Source: Owenia fusiformis (Eukaryota; Annelida; Polychaeta; Sabellida; Oweniidae). Taken from it: a stretch of DNA of 64,000 nt. Numbering within the stretch: position 1 is the stretch's first letter; the number at the start of each line of letters is the position of its first letter. The notes beneath the pieces were generated by a model. The model saw only the letters and a program-made list of their open reading frames with translations. It was not told the origin of the DNA and did no database searches. The stretch is from assembly GCA_903813345.2 (NCBI GenBank), contig CAIIXF020000001.1:52405885-52469884 (forward strand). The letters are read 5' to 3'. A program made the translations under genes and the position numbers. This document shows, one piece after another, positions 54,498 through 64,000 of this stretch.

Positions 54498-55811
54498 TAC
54501 AGGGTGTGCCAAAAATGCAATTTTTTTAAAAGGCTGGAAAAGTATCATATCACTAAGGTATTGACATAAAACTTTATTTACAGAAACTTGAAGAGAGGCA
54601 TATTTTACCTTTCAAATATGAAGGCTAATACTGACTTCAAATTTTTCATCAAATCTTTGACAATCAATGGTGCATTTTTCATGTGTCTGAGATTCACCAT
54701 TTTTCCTAGAAAATGTGATTTTCTATGATTTTATGTGATAAACAATACCACATTCATTTTGTTCACTAAATCTTTGAATGTTTAAAGGGGCAACAAGGCC
54801 TGTAGGGAGAAAATAGGAAAATCAAAAAAAATTCTGAGCTATCAAGGCAACATTTGGCTTAACATCTTCTTTGACATACCTATTTTCTTAAAATGTATGG
54901 ATAAACTATCAATTTCAGCCTTAAGAAGTGTAAATTCAGTTCAAAGCTTGAAAAAGGGGAAATCCACTTTTATATTTTTAAGATCCACCATGTTTCAAGA
55001 GGAATATCAGCTGAAATAATGTTTATCTAGGGGGTTTCTTTGTAGATAATAAAAATAGATGTTAGTCTTGATGAAATATCCAAACTTAAATATATTTTGG
55101 CACTGGTCCATGATCGTTGAATGGCCCCTCTGCACTAATTGTTGCACCTTTAACCAATGCCTAGTAGAGGTTTATATCAGTATCTAGTCACTATGTTATT
55201 ATCTTATACTATATCTATTAATAATTTTATTTTGAACAAATGCTCTAAACCTCCGCCTTTCACTTTCACTATTGCACAGAGATGAGGATAGGGCCTGACA
55301 CCTGGTGTATTAGGCGGTCATTCATCAGGATTAATGAATCGAGGGGTATTCTCCTTAAGATATTCCAAAGTGGATTTTGCCCATTGGCTTGGAGCGATAA
55401 TGAAGGTGAAAAGCGGATGCAAAAAACATTTGTTTAATAAATAATTCATAGATACAGTATAACATAATATCATGGTGGCTATATTCTAGATATAGATATT
55501 AATTAAACAGTTCTCAAAGATTGAAGCAGATTTATTGAATATAATGAATGTGTTATCTGGTTATTGCTGATCAGAAAAATCACAGGAAGTCACATTTTCT
55601 AGGAAAAACAGTAAATCTTAGACATATGAAAATGCACCATTGATATTCAAAGATCTGCCGAAAAAAATTAAGTCAGTATTAGCTTAATTTGAATGGTAAA
55701 ATATGCCTCTCCTTAAGTTTCTGAAAATAGATTTTTGTGTCAATACCTTTAATGTTATGATACTTTTCTAGCCCTTTAAAAAAGTCGCAAAATTGCGTGG
55801 CACACCCTGTA
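54498..55811. mobile_element. 1.3-kb TACAGGGTGTGCCAAAAATG inverted-repeat element
   Basis: TACAGGGTGTGCCAAAAATG at 54498 is inverted as GTGGCACACCCTGTA at 55797-55811. Arms extend about 220 bases (TCTTTGACAATCAATGGTGC inverted near 55650). The interior has no long frame. It is probably a non-autonomous mariner-like element at a TA target. Confidence 0.85.
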
Positions 55812-55814
55812 TTT

Positions 55815-56495
55815 GTGAGACTTGTGAGACTTTATGTATAGGTTGGGATAAAAATATGAACGTTTTAGCCCATTCTATATACACCTGACCATGTCACTGT
55901 TTCTGTTGCTACTCTTACCAAGTCACTCTAGGCCAAAATAAGTGGGTCAAAAATAAAAACAATATGCAATTTGAAATTGCGATAAAAATAATCAAAAGAT
56001 AATTTCAAAAGTTAAATTTCGTATCGTATTAAGATAATTTAATTATGAATATTTAAGTATACTGTATGACCTAGGATTTTGAAAATAGAACATAGGCTTG
56101 TTAAAATAGCTGGTAATCCGTCGAACCAGAAAGTTCCGTGGCATATTAGTATATGTGTTCTCCGCCTTAAGGTAGATGTGATATTGGAAGGCCTATTACT
56201 GAATCTATGATAAAAATGTCAGTTTTTGACAAATAAAGAGAAATGGTGCTTCAGATCCACAAGGATTAAGAAATGCAATACTCGATGATAAAGCAGTACA
56301 TTCTTTGAATTAAATGATTCCTTATAAGGTTGTTTTGATCGCATCATATGGGATGTTAAAAATGTTCAAGTTTTTATTTCCCTCAATCCCCTTTGAAGAG
56401 TTCTTCTATTTCAAGTACACCGACATATCGTGTTTTTGATACATGTATATTGTTAATAAATAAGCCATAAGCTGTACAAAGTGTACTTTCATTTC
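55815..56495. other. AT-rich stretch, nothing recognised
   Basis: Plus-strand AATAAA signals at about 56226 and 56455 could serve the upstream pentad-cysteine gene if the MITE at 54498 sits in its 3' UTR. No other feature seen. Confidence 0.35.
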
Positions 56496-56500
56496 ACAGG

Positions 56501-56537
56501 TTAAGCCTTTTTCTTACGAGCGTGCATCTTCATTAAC
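56501..56537 (-). CDS. Candidate small terminal exon (tentative)
   Basis: On the minus strand a strong acceptor (AATTCTTGTATTTCCAG) is followed by G TTA ATG AAG ATG CAC and ends GCT TAA at 56501-56503, encoding LMKMHARKKKA. It requires a preceding exon in phase 2. The signal-peptide exon at 62485-62603 ends in that phase, so it could be an alternative last exon of that gene giving a short basic tail; it may instead belong to another gene or be fortuitous. Confidence 0.35.
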
Positions 56538-57254
56538 CTGGAAATACAAGAATTAAACATTACTATGACAATACATTTTTTTGTTTGAATAACAATCATA
56601 CAGATTCTTCATTGACCTTCCTATGAAGAATACTTTTTGTACAATATCCATTTGATTTTTATCAACCTTCATACAGTATACACTTTATAAATAGGATTGC
56701 ATCAATAACACAGAAAGCATGGCAGATTCTTTGTGTTTTCTTGTTGTTTAGAAATTATAAATTCAAAATGGCAGCCCCAATTATGGTTTTATATTTATTT
56801 AAACTATTTCAAAACCAAGGATATGCATGACAACAAGTAAACTAATTGTTTGTATCCGAGAATTCAACTTTCGGATGTCGGCTATGGGATTAACCTACTA
56901 TCATCCAAATATAACCTACTATCATTTAAATATGAATAGTGCTTGCCACTATTCCATTCATACTTAAATGAGTTTGCCATAAAGATAGGTTAACCCGACG
57001 CTAATTAGCTTACACCAGGGTTGATTGAAGGCTCAGTATCCGTAATCCTAAATAACCGGTGGTAGCCAAAAATAGAGAGTTAGATATTAACCTTATTTTA
57101 TAGTAAATATGAAAGCTTGGAAATTTTGCTCGTGTTGAAAGTAATTAAGTGTGTTTCGAAAAAGGTGAGAGTAGTGAAATTCGATTTGAACCCGTCGCGC
57201 TGCTTGACAGGTAGGTGAGCATTATTTCAGCTTTAATATTTCTATTTTCTTAGT

Positions 57255-57667
57255 CTCACGCGGTCCTAACTTCGACCGTTAATTTGAATTTTTGACCTAC
57301 CAGGTGTTTGGAAATCAATGATTGCGAGTCTCATACTGCACCGTATTTCTTCAAACTTATACCATTAAAAGCAGAACAAAATTGCCTTTCTGTCGGTGCA
57401 TTACTTTATTGTAACGAGTCCCTCGTTCTAGCAGCGTTTTTGGTCCTCAGCTGTTAGAAGGCCTTCTTACAGCTGGTGACCAAAATGCCGCTGGAAGTAG
57501 GGACTCTGTTGAAGAGAATAATGTACCATCAGAAAGGGATTTGTGTTATGCTTTGAATGGAACAAGTTTGAAGAAAAACGGTGCAGTATGAGACTCGTAA
57601 TCTTTGATTTTCAAACATCCGGTAAGTCAAAAATTCAAATTAACGGTCGAAGTTAGGACCGCGTGAG
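57255..57667. mobile_element. 413-bp near-perfect palindromic MITE
   Basis: CTCACGCGGTCCTAACTTCG at left, CGAAGTTAGGACCGCGTGAG at right. The arms meet at about 57461 (AGCTGTTAGAAG|GCCTTCTTACAGCT), leaving almost no loop. It is the most complete copy of the family also seen at 11462-12000 and 26640-26840. Confidence 0.9.
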
Positions 57668-57669
57668 TC

Positions 57670-58615
57670 TATCGTTAGTGAAAGTGAAAGATCATTGTGA
57701 ATTAAAAATGTCCCGGGCTCTTCCTTATTAAACAAATACATGTGTAACAAGTGTGGTAACAAAGCACAACTACAATGACATCTGCACTGTGGACGAACCT
57801 CGACCTATTGTTACTATAACGACACCGAATGACAATATTTTCTCTTCAGTATTGACCCAAGTAAAGTTCAATTTCCCATTATGGTGCTCACCAGAAAATT
57901 CGAAAAGGCCTTAGTTAAGCTTTAATGTCCTTTTTAAGAACCACTATTCTCATCATTGAAAATGGAGTCTAGCAATACTCTCCCACACGAGTCCCCTTGT
58001 TGAGACTCGATCAACTTGGGTTTGGGTTCAATCCTGCATATCTACATGTACAAGTAGGGTTCTTGAACAGGACATTGGGCTTGCTTTTTAGAACTTTTTG
58101 TTGGCTCTATTATGCATTTAAAGCCTACATTTACACTGGTTCTCACTTGGTTATAAAGACGTTACATCTTTATAACAAATTTTTGCCCCCCATCATAGTT
58201 ATGAGGATGGAGTCTAACCTGGTTTTCCCCTGTAATATCCACCCTTAGACTTGCTCGGGCGGGTAAATTGATTGCCAGTGTATCATGCAGTTTGATTAAA
58301 CTAAGGTTCACGATTTCTTCAGGTCAACGAAAAAAATGATGCTTTTGGAGTTTGATTAAGATCTTGTTCTAAAGAGCAACTGGTAAAATTAGTTAAGACA
58401 TGCTCCCTACGAGGTGTGCAATATTTCATGCTTCAATATCATGTAATAATGATTATGTTACGGATAAACTATGAGAACTGGGTTAAAGGATAGAAATATT
58501 AGTTATCTTAAGACCCAGTACGAATGGTTTATCTCACTTAAACCCCACATTGACTCTTATGAAAGGTAAATGGTCCATGATCGAAATTTGGGAAAATTTC
58601 TTTTGTATTGACTAT
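57670..58615. other. Intergenic stretch, nothing recognised
   Basis: Only a short plus-strand frame (57997-58248) without splice support or similarity. Composition is close to background. Confidence 0.4.
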
Positions 58616-58619
58616 GAGG

Positions 58620-59082
58620 TACACTTCCCTCCATAAGTTTGGGAACCTTTGCTCCCCCATTGAACTACGTGTTAAAGCCTCTTTACTTTTGAATTTTTAT
58701 TTACTTAACCTGTGGGGAAAATACTTTTACTATTAATGGAAACGTAATTTTGTATTTCCAATACCTCCAAATTTTCTCAATTTTTTCCTCAATTACAATA
58801 GGTCGAAAATTGATGATAAATTTGATGAATTTTTGAAAATCGTCATTTCCCATGGAAATGGCGGGTTCGGGGCAAATCAGAAATCAGGATATCTATTCAG
58901 TAAAGATTTAGCAAAAAATATTTTTATATAGAAAATTGAATTGTCTAACTTTTTTGTGCACTAAGTATTTAGTTTACTTGATGAATACTAAAGCTTCAGA
59001 GCTTCAAAGTCATTTTTGAAAAGAGGCTTTAACACGCAGTTCAATGGGGGAGCAAAGGTTGCCAAACTTATGGAGGGGAGTT
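58620..59082. mobile_element. CCCTCCATAAGTTTGGxAAC-family MITE
   Basis: ACACTTCCCTCCATAAGTTT at 58621 and GGTTGCCAAACTTATGGAGG at about 59056-59075. The interior is shared with the nested copy at 53246-54122 (AATTTTCTCAATTTTTTCCT, GGTCGAAAATTGATGATAAA). Confidence 0.85.
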
Positions 59083-59570
59083 TAAGTGTGTTGAGAAGTG
59101 ATTGGGTGTATATGTGACTGTATCAAATTGCCACTTTGGTAAGAAAATGGATCCGTTGTCATAACTCAATATTGTAGTTCATCCGCAGTGTGCTATTGTA
59201 TATAACTAAAATATAACTATACAAATAAAGCAATTGCCCATAACCCCATCTCACATCTGACATAAACTCGGAAAATAAATTTAAAAATACTGAAATTATA
59301 TATATATTTCAGTATTTTCAAGGTTATATAAAGCCATTGTGTAGTATCAGGGACTTATTGAATAATGCATATGTCACACTGTGTAAATTAAAAGCTGGCG
59401 AAAAAAGTTAATTAAGATATCCATGGTTCTATTATAAATGGGCTGGGATAAGGTGTCCAGGCTGACTATCTATACCTCTTGACAATACCAGTCAGATTAG
59501 TTGGTTGAGGAGGCTTTCCGAAGCCATATAAGGTTAAGGGCGCCCTCCATGGGTCTATGGTGTCTGAACA
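59083..59570 (-). other. Presumed 3' UTR / downstream region of the four-cysteine peptide gene
   Basis: No exon. A small perfect AT palindrome (AATACTGAAATATATATATTTCAGTATT-type, about 59286-59320) is the only structure noted. A clear minus-strand AATAAA close to the stop was not found. Confidence 0.4.
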
Positions 59571-59571
59571 T

Positions 59572-59595
59572 CTACAACTTGGTGGTTTTACCATC
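59572..59595 (-). CDS. Terminal exon of the four-cysteine peptide gene
   Basis: CTCATAATTGTTTCAG acceptor then GAT GGT AAA ACC ACC AAG TTG TAG, in phase 0 with the previous exon. Encodes DGKTTKL and the stop. Confidence 0.6.
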   Translation of the reverse strand, partial: DGKTTKL

Positions 59596-62500
59596 CTGAA
59601 ACAATTATGAGAGTCATGACAATGTCACAACAGTTATTTTTTGAATTTACACGTATATGTCAACCTAAAGATCAATAGATTGCACCACCATCGTTTTATC
59701 GGCTTACCTCCATTATTTTAACTGAAAACCGAGCATTTTGCGAAATTGCGAAACAACCCTAAACTTGTAGTCATCAATGAATGCTCTGTGTATTGTTTAT
59801 TTTGACTTCAAAATAAATTGTACTTTAAAACATAATTGTTTTACTGTAGTGTATTTGTGATTATTGTTAACTTGGCAAACTATTGACCTTTCGTGCTAGT
59901 ATCTAGATACGTGTGAATTCCTGCATGCCTACAATTGACATATATACCTGGACTTTTTCCGTATCTTGGTTTTCAGTGGCATCTATGGAGCGCTTAAATT
60001 TCCATGGATTCATTGTCATACCGCATTTGCATGATGGTGGGGAATGTACCTTGCTGGAGAAAAGTGTCACAAATGAACAATAATAGTACAGTGTATAATT
60101 ATACATCCAGGTCACATTATTATGTCACCCCACCACAAGTTATATTCTCCAACTTCTTTGTGGAGGGTGTTCGGCGGTTGGAGTCTGTAACAAATGCGAG
60201 GGGGTGACATTTCATCTGGACATTTTGCCAGTTAATGCCCTGTACATTATTTTAAGTAGTATAGTTTTGATTAACACAAAGCAAAGTTATCATTGTTATA
60301 TTTAGACGTCGGTTTGATAATCTCTAGTCTTTTTACCAGATTTAGAATTACATTTTGTTATAATGGAAACGTTGTCACAGCAACAACCTAATCAGCTTTT
60401 AGAAGCTAAAATATCAAAATATACATATATATCTTAGGTATCTCAATTTAAAAGTATTTGCTATCCTTTCTTGCAAGGAATCAATCAAACGTACGGTCTT
60501 GTAACCATTTCCTACGAAATCGATTAACTATGCTAATAAACTATGGACCGTTTTGGGATTTGTGAGTCTATAAAAATCAGTCTTTGTTTAGACGGAAATA
60601 TACTGTACACTTAGTGTTTTTGTTATATCGTAAAAACCTAATTCCGTCAAAAACGTAGATCACAAAACAAAATGTGTTTCAATATCTCAACAAATCCCTC
60701 ATGAAATTATTGTTAGATTCTTCACTCCACCCGTCATTAGTCGTTTACCAGGATCCCCGTTGTCATGACAGCCAAAAACAACTACATAAGGTATACTGTA
60801 GTTTAGCAACAAAACAACTTATAATAGGATCATTAATATATCTGGAATGTTTATCATGTCATATATCTATTAGTGTCATTAGAAAGATATTGGACTGCTT
60901 TGGAAGTTAATGGTAAATGTCATACTTAACAATATTTTGATTTCATCGTGATAATCAATATTTCAATATCTCTGTTGTCATGGCAACCGAAAACAGCGAT
61001 GGATTTGCGACAATCAAATACTGTTTAGCAGGCAAATTGATATATTTCCCACATGTTTTATTAATGCCATGTCGATATTGCTGTCATATTAGCATATCGA
61101 GCTGCCATGGGCGCTAAATGGTCACTATTCATAAGTTGTTTTATTTGGATTTTATATCGGGATGTCAGATATGCCTATATTTTGGCAATTTAACACTATT
61201 CTTTTTTAATTTCCCGTTTGTCTTGATATCAAATGGTATGAAGGAAATAAACCATTAATGTAAAGTCAAGTGTTATAGCTTTTCTATATTTCACAAAAAT
61301 TGTGAGTGTACTTAAATTCGTTGTTATGGCAACAATATTAAGGAATAACTTTTTAAAATAGTATCTGTATTGTCAAAAATGTTTTTACCGAATCAAATTG
61401 ATATTAGGGAATATTTATTTTCTGATCGTGGTACATATATGCCAGATGATGAATAGTTATGCTATATATCACATTAAGCTTGTGTATTTCTATTAATAAC
61501 GCAATTAAAAATCACATTTTATACAAAAAAGAATGTTGCTATAGTAACCTCTGTTATTTTAATAGACAATTTATGATTGGATAAAAACGACTTTGTCTCC
61601 AATCAAACTAGTGTTTTACTACTTAAAGAGATATTTTCAAAAGAACCATATTGCTAAAGTCACGTCAGCAAATCTGACCAAAATGTGTCAAATGTCTTTT
61701 ACACAGAAATTCCCAATGGTTCGTAAAAAATGACGTCAACGCGACATACACAATCGTAAATTATGTAAATTGAGCGTTAAGTGGCTAAAAGTAGTCCAAT
61801 ATCTTTCAAATGATACCAATATCAATATGCCATGATACCATTTGTAGAGGATATATAAATTATCCTGTTATATGTTGCTTTTTTCTAAAAAAAACTGTCC
61901 TTAATGTTGTTGTTTTTGTTTGTCATAGCAACGGGAATCCTAGTAAAAAACTATTGATGGTTGGAGTGCCAAACCGGACCCATTCTTCTAAAGAAATATC
62001 TTGTAAATGAAATAATAGGTTTACTTTAATTTTTAAATATTTTGGGGGGATTTGTTTTAATTTTTTGAATACTTTTTGTTAAGTCAACCAAATTTTCCTT
62101 TGTATAACTATAATATTGTGAGGTCTAAGAAAGTGTTGTTTATGCTATTTTGTTCCAATCGGGTTCGGAAAGATATTTCATTTCATTCTCAAGAATTGGT
62201 AGAGAGGAACAAAAAACAATTGCACTAAAAAAACAAAAAAATGTTATCAAAAACAGTTATATAAAATATGTAAAAATAATTTTCCCATTAAATTGTTGTC
62301 AATCAGTCAACATTACATAAAGGACCGTGTTATTACAGAATGTTTTCAATAATTGGTTTAAGAGAAAAACAAAGTTGAATTCAGTTCGCCATATCGATAC
62401 CAATCCTTTAGGTTGAGGTTTACAATATGGAGTAATACGTTTCCAGCACTATATAAAATGAGAGTATGCATATACAGTACTTACACACACAATTTTTTGC

Positions 62501-62603
62501 AAACTTCTGCAGGTGGGCCGGTCCGTCTATACCTCGGTCTTCCATCTGTTGTAGACATCACTAGTGACATGACTACAACCGCAAGTAAAATGCAGACCTT
62601 CAT
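59572..62603 (-). CDS. Secreted four-cysteine peptide precursor (82 aa, C-x3-C ... C-x-C)
   Basis: Coding exons (minus): 62485-62603, 59948-60053 and 59572-59595; all junctions GT-AG (GT|GTAAGT, CTCCAG|C, CAG|GTATAT, TTTCAG|GAT) and phases agree. Residues 1-21 are a signal peptide (KVCILLAVVVMSLVMS). RYRR at 24-27 is a furin-type site. The putative mature peptide, about 28-59, has Cys 35, 39, 48 and 50 (C-x3-C-x8-C-x-C) and ends PWKF before K-R. An acidic tail (SIDATENQDTEKVQ) and DGKTTKL finish the precursor. C-x3-C with C-x-C is the cystine-stabilised helix pattern of endothelins (opposite order) and CS-alpha-beta peptides, so a hormone-like or defence peptide is possible. Family unrecognised. 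A 5' UTR exon upstream is predicted. Confidence 0.75.
59948..60053 (-). CDS. Middle exon of the four-cysteine peptide gene
   Basis: Encodes KVHSPPSCKCGMTMNPWKF, KR and SIDATENQDTEKVQ; the first base completes Val-40 begun in the upstream exon. TTTTCTCCAG acceptor, CAG|GTATAT donor. It carries the C-x-C pair and the C-terminal processing site, so splicing joins the two halves of the cysteine framework. Confidence 0.75.
60371..61932. repeat. Six spaced RFX-type palindromes (GTTGTCATGGCAAC variants) in an intron
   Basis: GTTGTCACAGCAAC 60371-60384, GTTGTCATGACAGCC 60759-60773, GTTGTCATGGCAACC 60974-60988, GTTGTTATGGCAAC 61320-61333, GTTGCTATAGTAAC 61535-61548 and TTGTCATAGCAAC about 61920-61932. 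Spacings are about 388, 215, 346, 215 and 385. The consensus matches the RFX X-box (GTNRCC/N-GGNAAC inverted half-sites). Surrounding AT-rich sequence shows weak similarity between units, so this is an old, decayed tandem repeat whose palindromes have stayed recognisable. Confidence 0.65.
62040..62365. mobile_element. Dispersed element copy, inverted relative to 28660-29040
   Basis: GTCAACCAAATTTTCCTTTGTA, GTTCGGAAAGATATTTCATT, CTCAAGAATTGGTAGAGAG and ACAGAATGTTTTCAATAATTGG mirror the 28.7-29.0 kb sequence. Located in the first coding intron of the four-cysteine gene. Confidence 0.6.
62485..62603 (-). CDS. Signal-peptide exon of the four-cysteine peptide gene
   Basis: ATG at 62603, immediately after a TGATTATTTTATTTCAG acceptor, so an upstream non-coding exon is expected; a GTGAGT donor at 62760 (GGCGCG|GTGAGT) could end it. 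It encodes the signal peptide, RPRYRR processing site and the VCKKLC helix half, ending in phase 2 at GT|GTAAGT. Confidence 0.8.
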
Positions 62604-62755
62604 CCTGAAATAAAATAATCAATTGTGATATTCTAATCCACTTCAACTACAAATACTGGCCATGTGATGTTCCATCTACCCTTTGCATTCGTTTGACTTC
62701 ACTTCTTAAAAGAGAGCTTCGTCTTCACTCTTTCAAACTAAAATAAACCTGTGAA

Positions 62756-62830
62756 CTCACCGCGCCAATCAGTGTTCGTCGGCCAAATTTGACCGACGTT
62801 CTATATATGGTCATTCCTTCTGACGTCATC
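62756..62830 (-). promoter_or_regulatory. Promoter region of the four-cysteine peptide gene
   Basis: Read on the minus strand: TGACGTCA (full CRE, 62821-62828), CCATATATAG (TATA-like and close to an SRF CArG box, 62801-62810), a GATTGGCGCG CCAAT-type box, then the GTGAGT donor of a presumed short 5' UTR exon at 62761. A GGGGCGGGG GC-box lies further upstream at about 62982-62990. Confidence 0.5.
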
Positions 62831-64000
62831 GTTGAGCCCGGAATTGACCAATGGCATGCGTATATTTAATTAGAACGCATTTGGCGTATGTTTCTTCAAG
62901 CTCGCTGATTGGTGGAAGAAAAGTCAGCGCGTAGGTCAAAAGTGATTTATTATACCCAAACTGTCACCGGTACCCGTCGTAGGGGCGGGGCTACTAAGCT
63001 GTAATATGGTCTCTACTAGGCAGAGTGTAGTTTAACTAGACTCTGCACGCAGGGTATGTTCCATCTGTGACTTACACCTTTAACAGACTTGGTAAAAGCT
63101 TGGAAAAATCAAGTCACTTCTTGCACCTTACTATCCACATTATTGATATATTTTATTCATATCCGTTCACTTTTATTGTTTAACGATCTTAACTGAAACC
63201 GTCACTTATCTTAATCGCAGAGAGGTTGTTGTTACTCAATATGAACCCATTAAATTAAAACAATCTATCTACGCAAGAACATCTAAAAAGGTACAGTACT
63301 CCATTCTTGCGTTTGATTCAAGCTACATTTTACTTGGCCCGATCAGAACTAACCTGTTTTTCTGTAAATGGGCATATTTCAATTACTCAGATGCGAGTAG
63401 GTACCTGTAGTTACCAGTTTCGCCACCAAGTGGCTGATTCGGGGGAAATAACATGGCAGGGTATTACAAAATTCCCTTAAACCTGAATATTCATCAGTTT
63501 TAGTGGTTCACTTTTCATATTATCCTTATGTATGTGACAGTTATACAAATTGAAATATGTCCAGTAAAAGAAAATATTATCTGCCCAACACAAGAAAAGA
63601 TATTTCACTTTTTGTGGTTTTTCAACATGGGGTCTATGGGGGTATGTCCCCGACCTAGAAGTCACATTTTCAAAGAAAATTAAATTTCAAAGTTGATAAA
63701 CTCTTTTCAAAACCACATTTCTAGATGTAATTTTACATGTAGATTCCAAATATGACATCAGTTTGACTGAATTGTGAATTTTTAATTATGTAAATCAAGA
63801 TTATTTCTACTCGCATCTAGGATATTAAATGACACGTAACACACCTTTTTGTTAAAAAGCATAGGCATTTTTAAGATAACAGGTTTCTTAACCTAGAATT
63901 TCTGTTACTCAAAAAATAAAAAGATAAGATATTTGTGACACTTAATTGGTCTAGAAACATTGACAACTGAGTTTCTAAATATTGTCATCGGAACAAGGAG
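62831..64000. other. Upstream/intergenic region, no gene seen
   Basis: Contains the GC-box noted above and a copy of the 20022 dispersed repeat at 63688-63785, followed by AAATCAAGATTATTTCTACT (63797), shared with 21440. No splice-supported exon found. Confidence 0.4.

Noticed and set aside
1-64000. CRISPR arrays, operons, ribosomal RNA or prokaryotic mobile elements
   Set aside because: Intron-containing genes, poly-A signals, SINE/LINE/MITE content and animal protein families show a metazoan nuclear locus; the short arrays present are irregular or have two to four units.

Overview
This window looks like nuclear DNA of a marine invertebrate animal. It is AT-rich, the genes are split by GT-AG introns, and most of the DNA between exons is made of short inverted-repeat transposons, a 5'-truncated L1/Tx1-like LINE, a reverse-transcriptase fragment that looks Penelope-like, and a tRNA-derived SINE. 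No bacterial, organellar or CRISPR features are present. The phylum is not certain. The CNC-bZIP gene combines an NFE2L1-like ER-anchoring N-terminus with a complete Keap1-binding Neh2 domain, which fits a non-vertebrate bilaterian (ambulacrarian, cephalochordate or lophotrochozoan). Exon models below were built by hand from splice signals, reading phase and protein similarity; no search was run.

Layout. Positions 1-160 hold a long hairpin repeat. Positions 2090-3627 carry the first two coding exons of a minus-strand gene I cannot name; it runs off the left edge, with a truncated LINE in its second intron. Positions 8419-18995 carry a minus-strand CNC-bZIP transcription factor of the Nrf1/Nrf2 (NFE2L) family. 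It has ten coding exons, two of them alternative first exons. One predicts a long ER-tethered form (750 aa) and the other a short Nrf2-like form (601 aa). The DLG and ETGE Keap1 contact motifs are intact, and the ETGE codons are split by an intron. Its introns hold a SINE, several MITEs and a hAT-type MITE with an 8-bp target duplication.

Positions 22174-31207 carry a plus-strand two-exon gene for a 147-aa secreted prohormone. It has a signal peptide, two RENxxPRxG peptide repeats (the first with a perfect amidation/dibasic site, ending FPRL-G-KKR) and a C-terminal EF-hand pair. The 8.6-kb intron is packed with foldback elements. Positions 50865-54488 carry the last exons of a plus-strand secreted cysteine-rich protein with cysteine at every fifth residue. 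Positions 59572-62603 carry a minus-strand gene for an 82-aa precursor of a four-cysteine peptide (C-x3-C ... C-x-C) flanked by basic cleavage sites. Three small secreted-protein genes therefore share about 40 kb, separated by transposon-rich DNA.

The rest (about 31.6-50.7 kb, 51.2-59.5 kb and 62.8-64 kb) is mostly repeats. It includes a 4.7-kb foldback with 1-kb arms, TA-flanked MITE families with CACTCCCCTCCATAAG or TACAGGGTG ends (one nested in another), an element built almost wholly from AGTACT/AGCACT words, and arrays of short palindromes. The most interesting candidates are the EF-hand neuropeptide-like precursor, the pentad-cysteine protein, the four-cysteine peptide, and a chain of RFX-type palindromes in the intron of the last gene.
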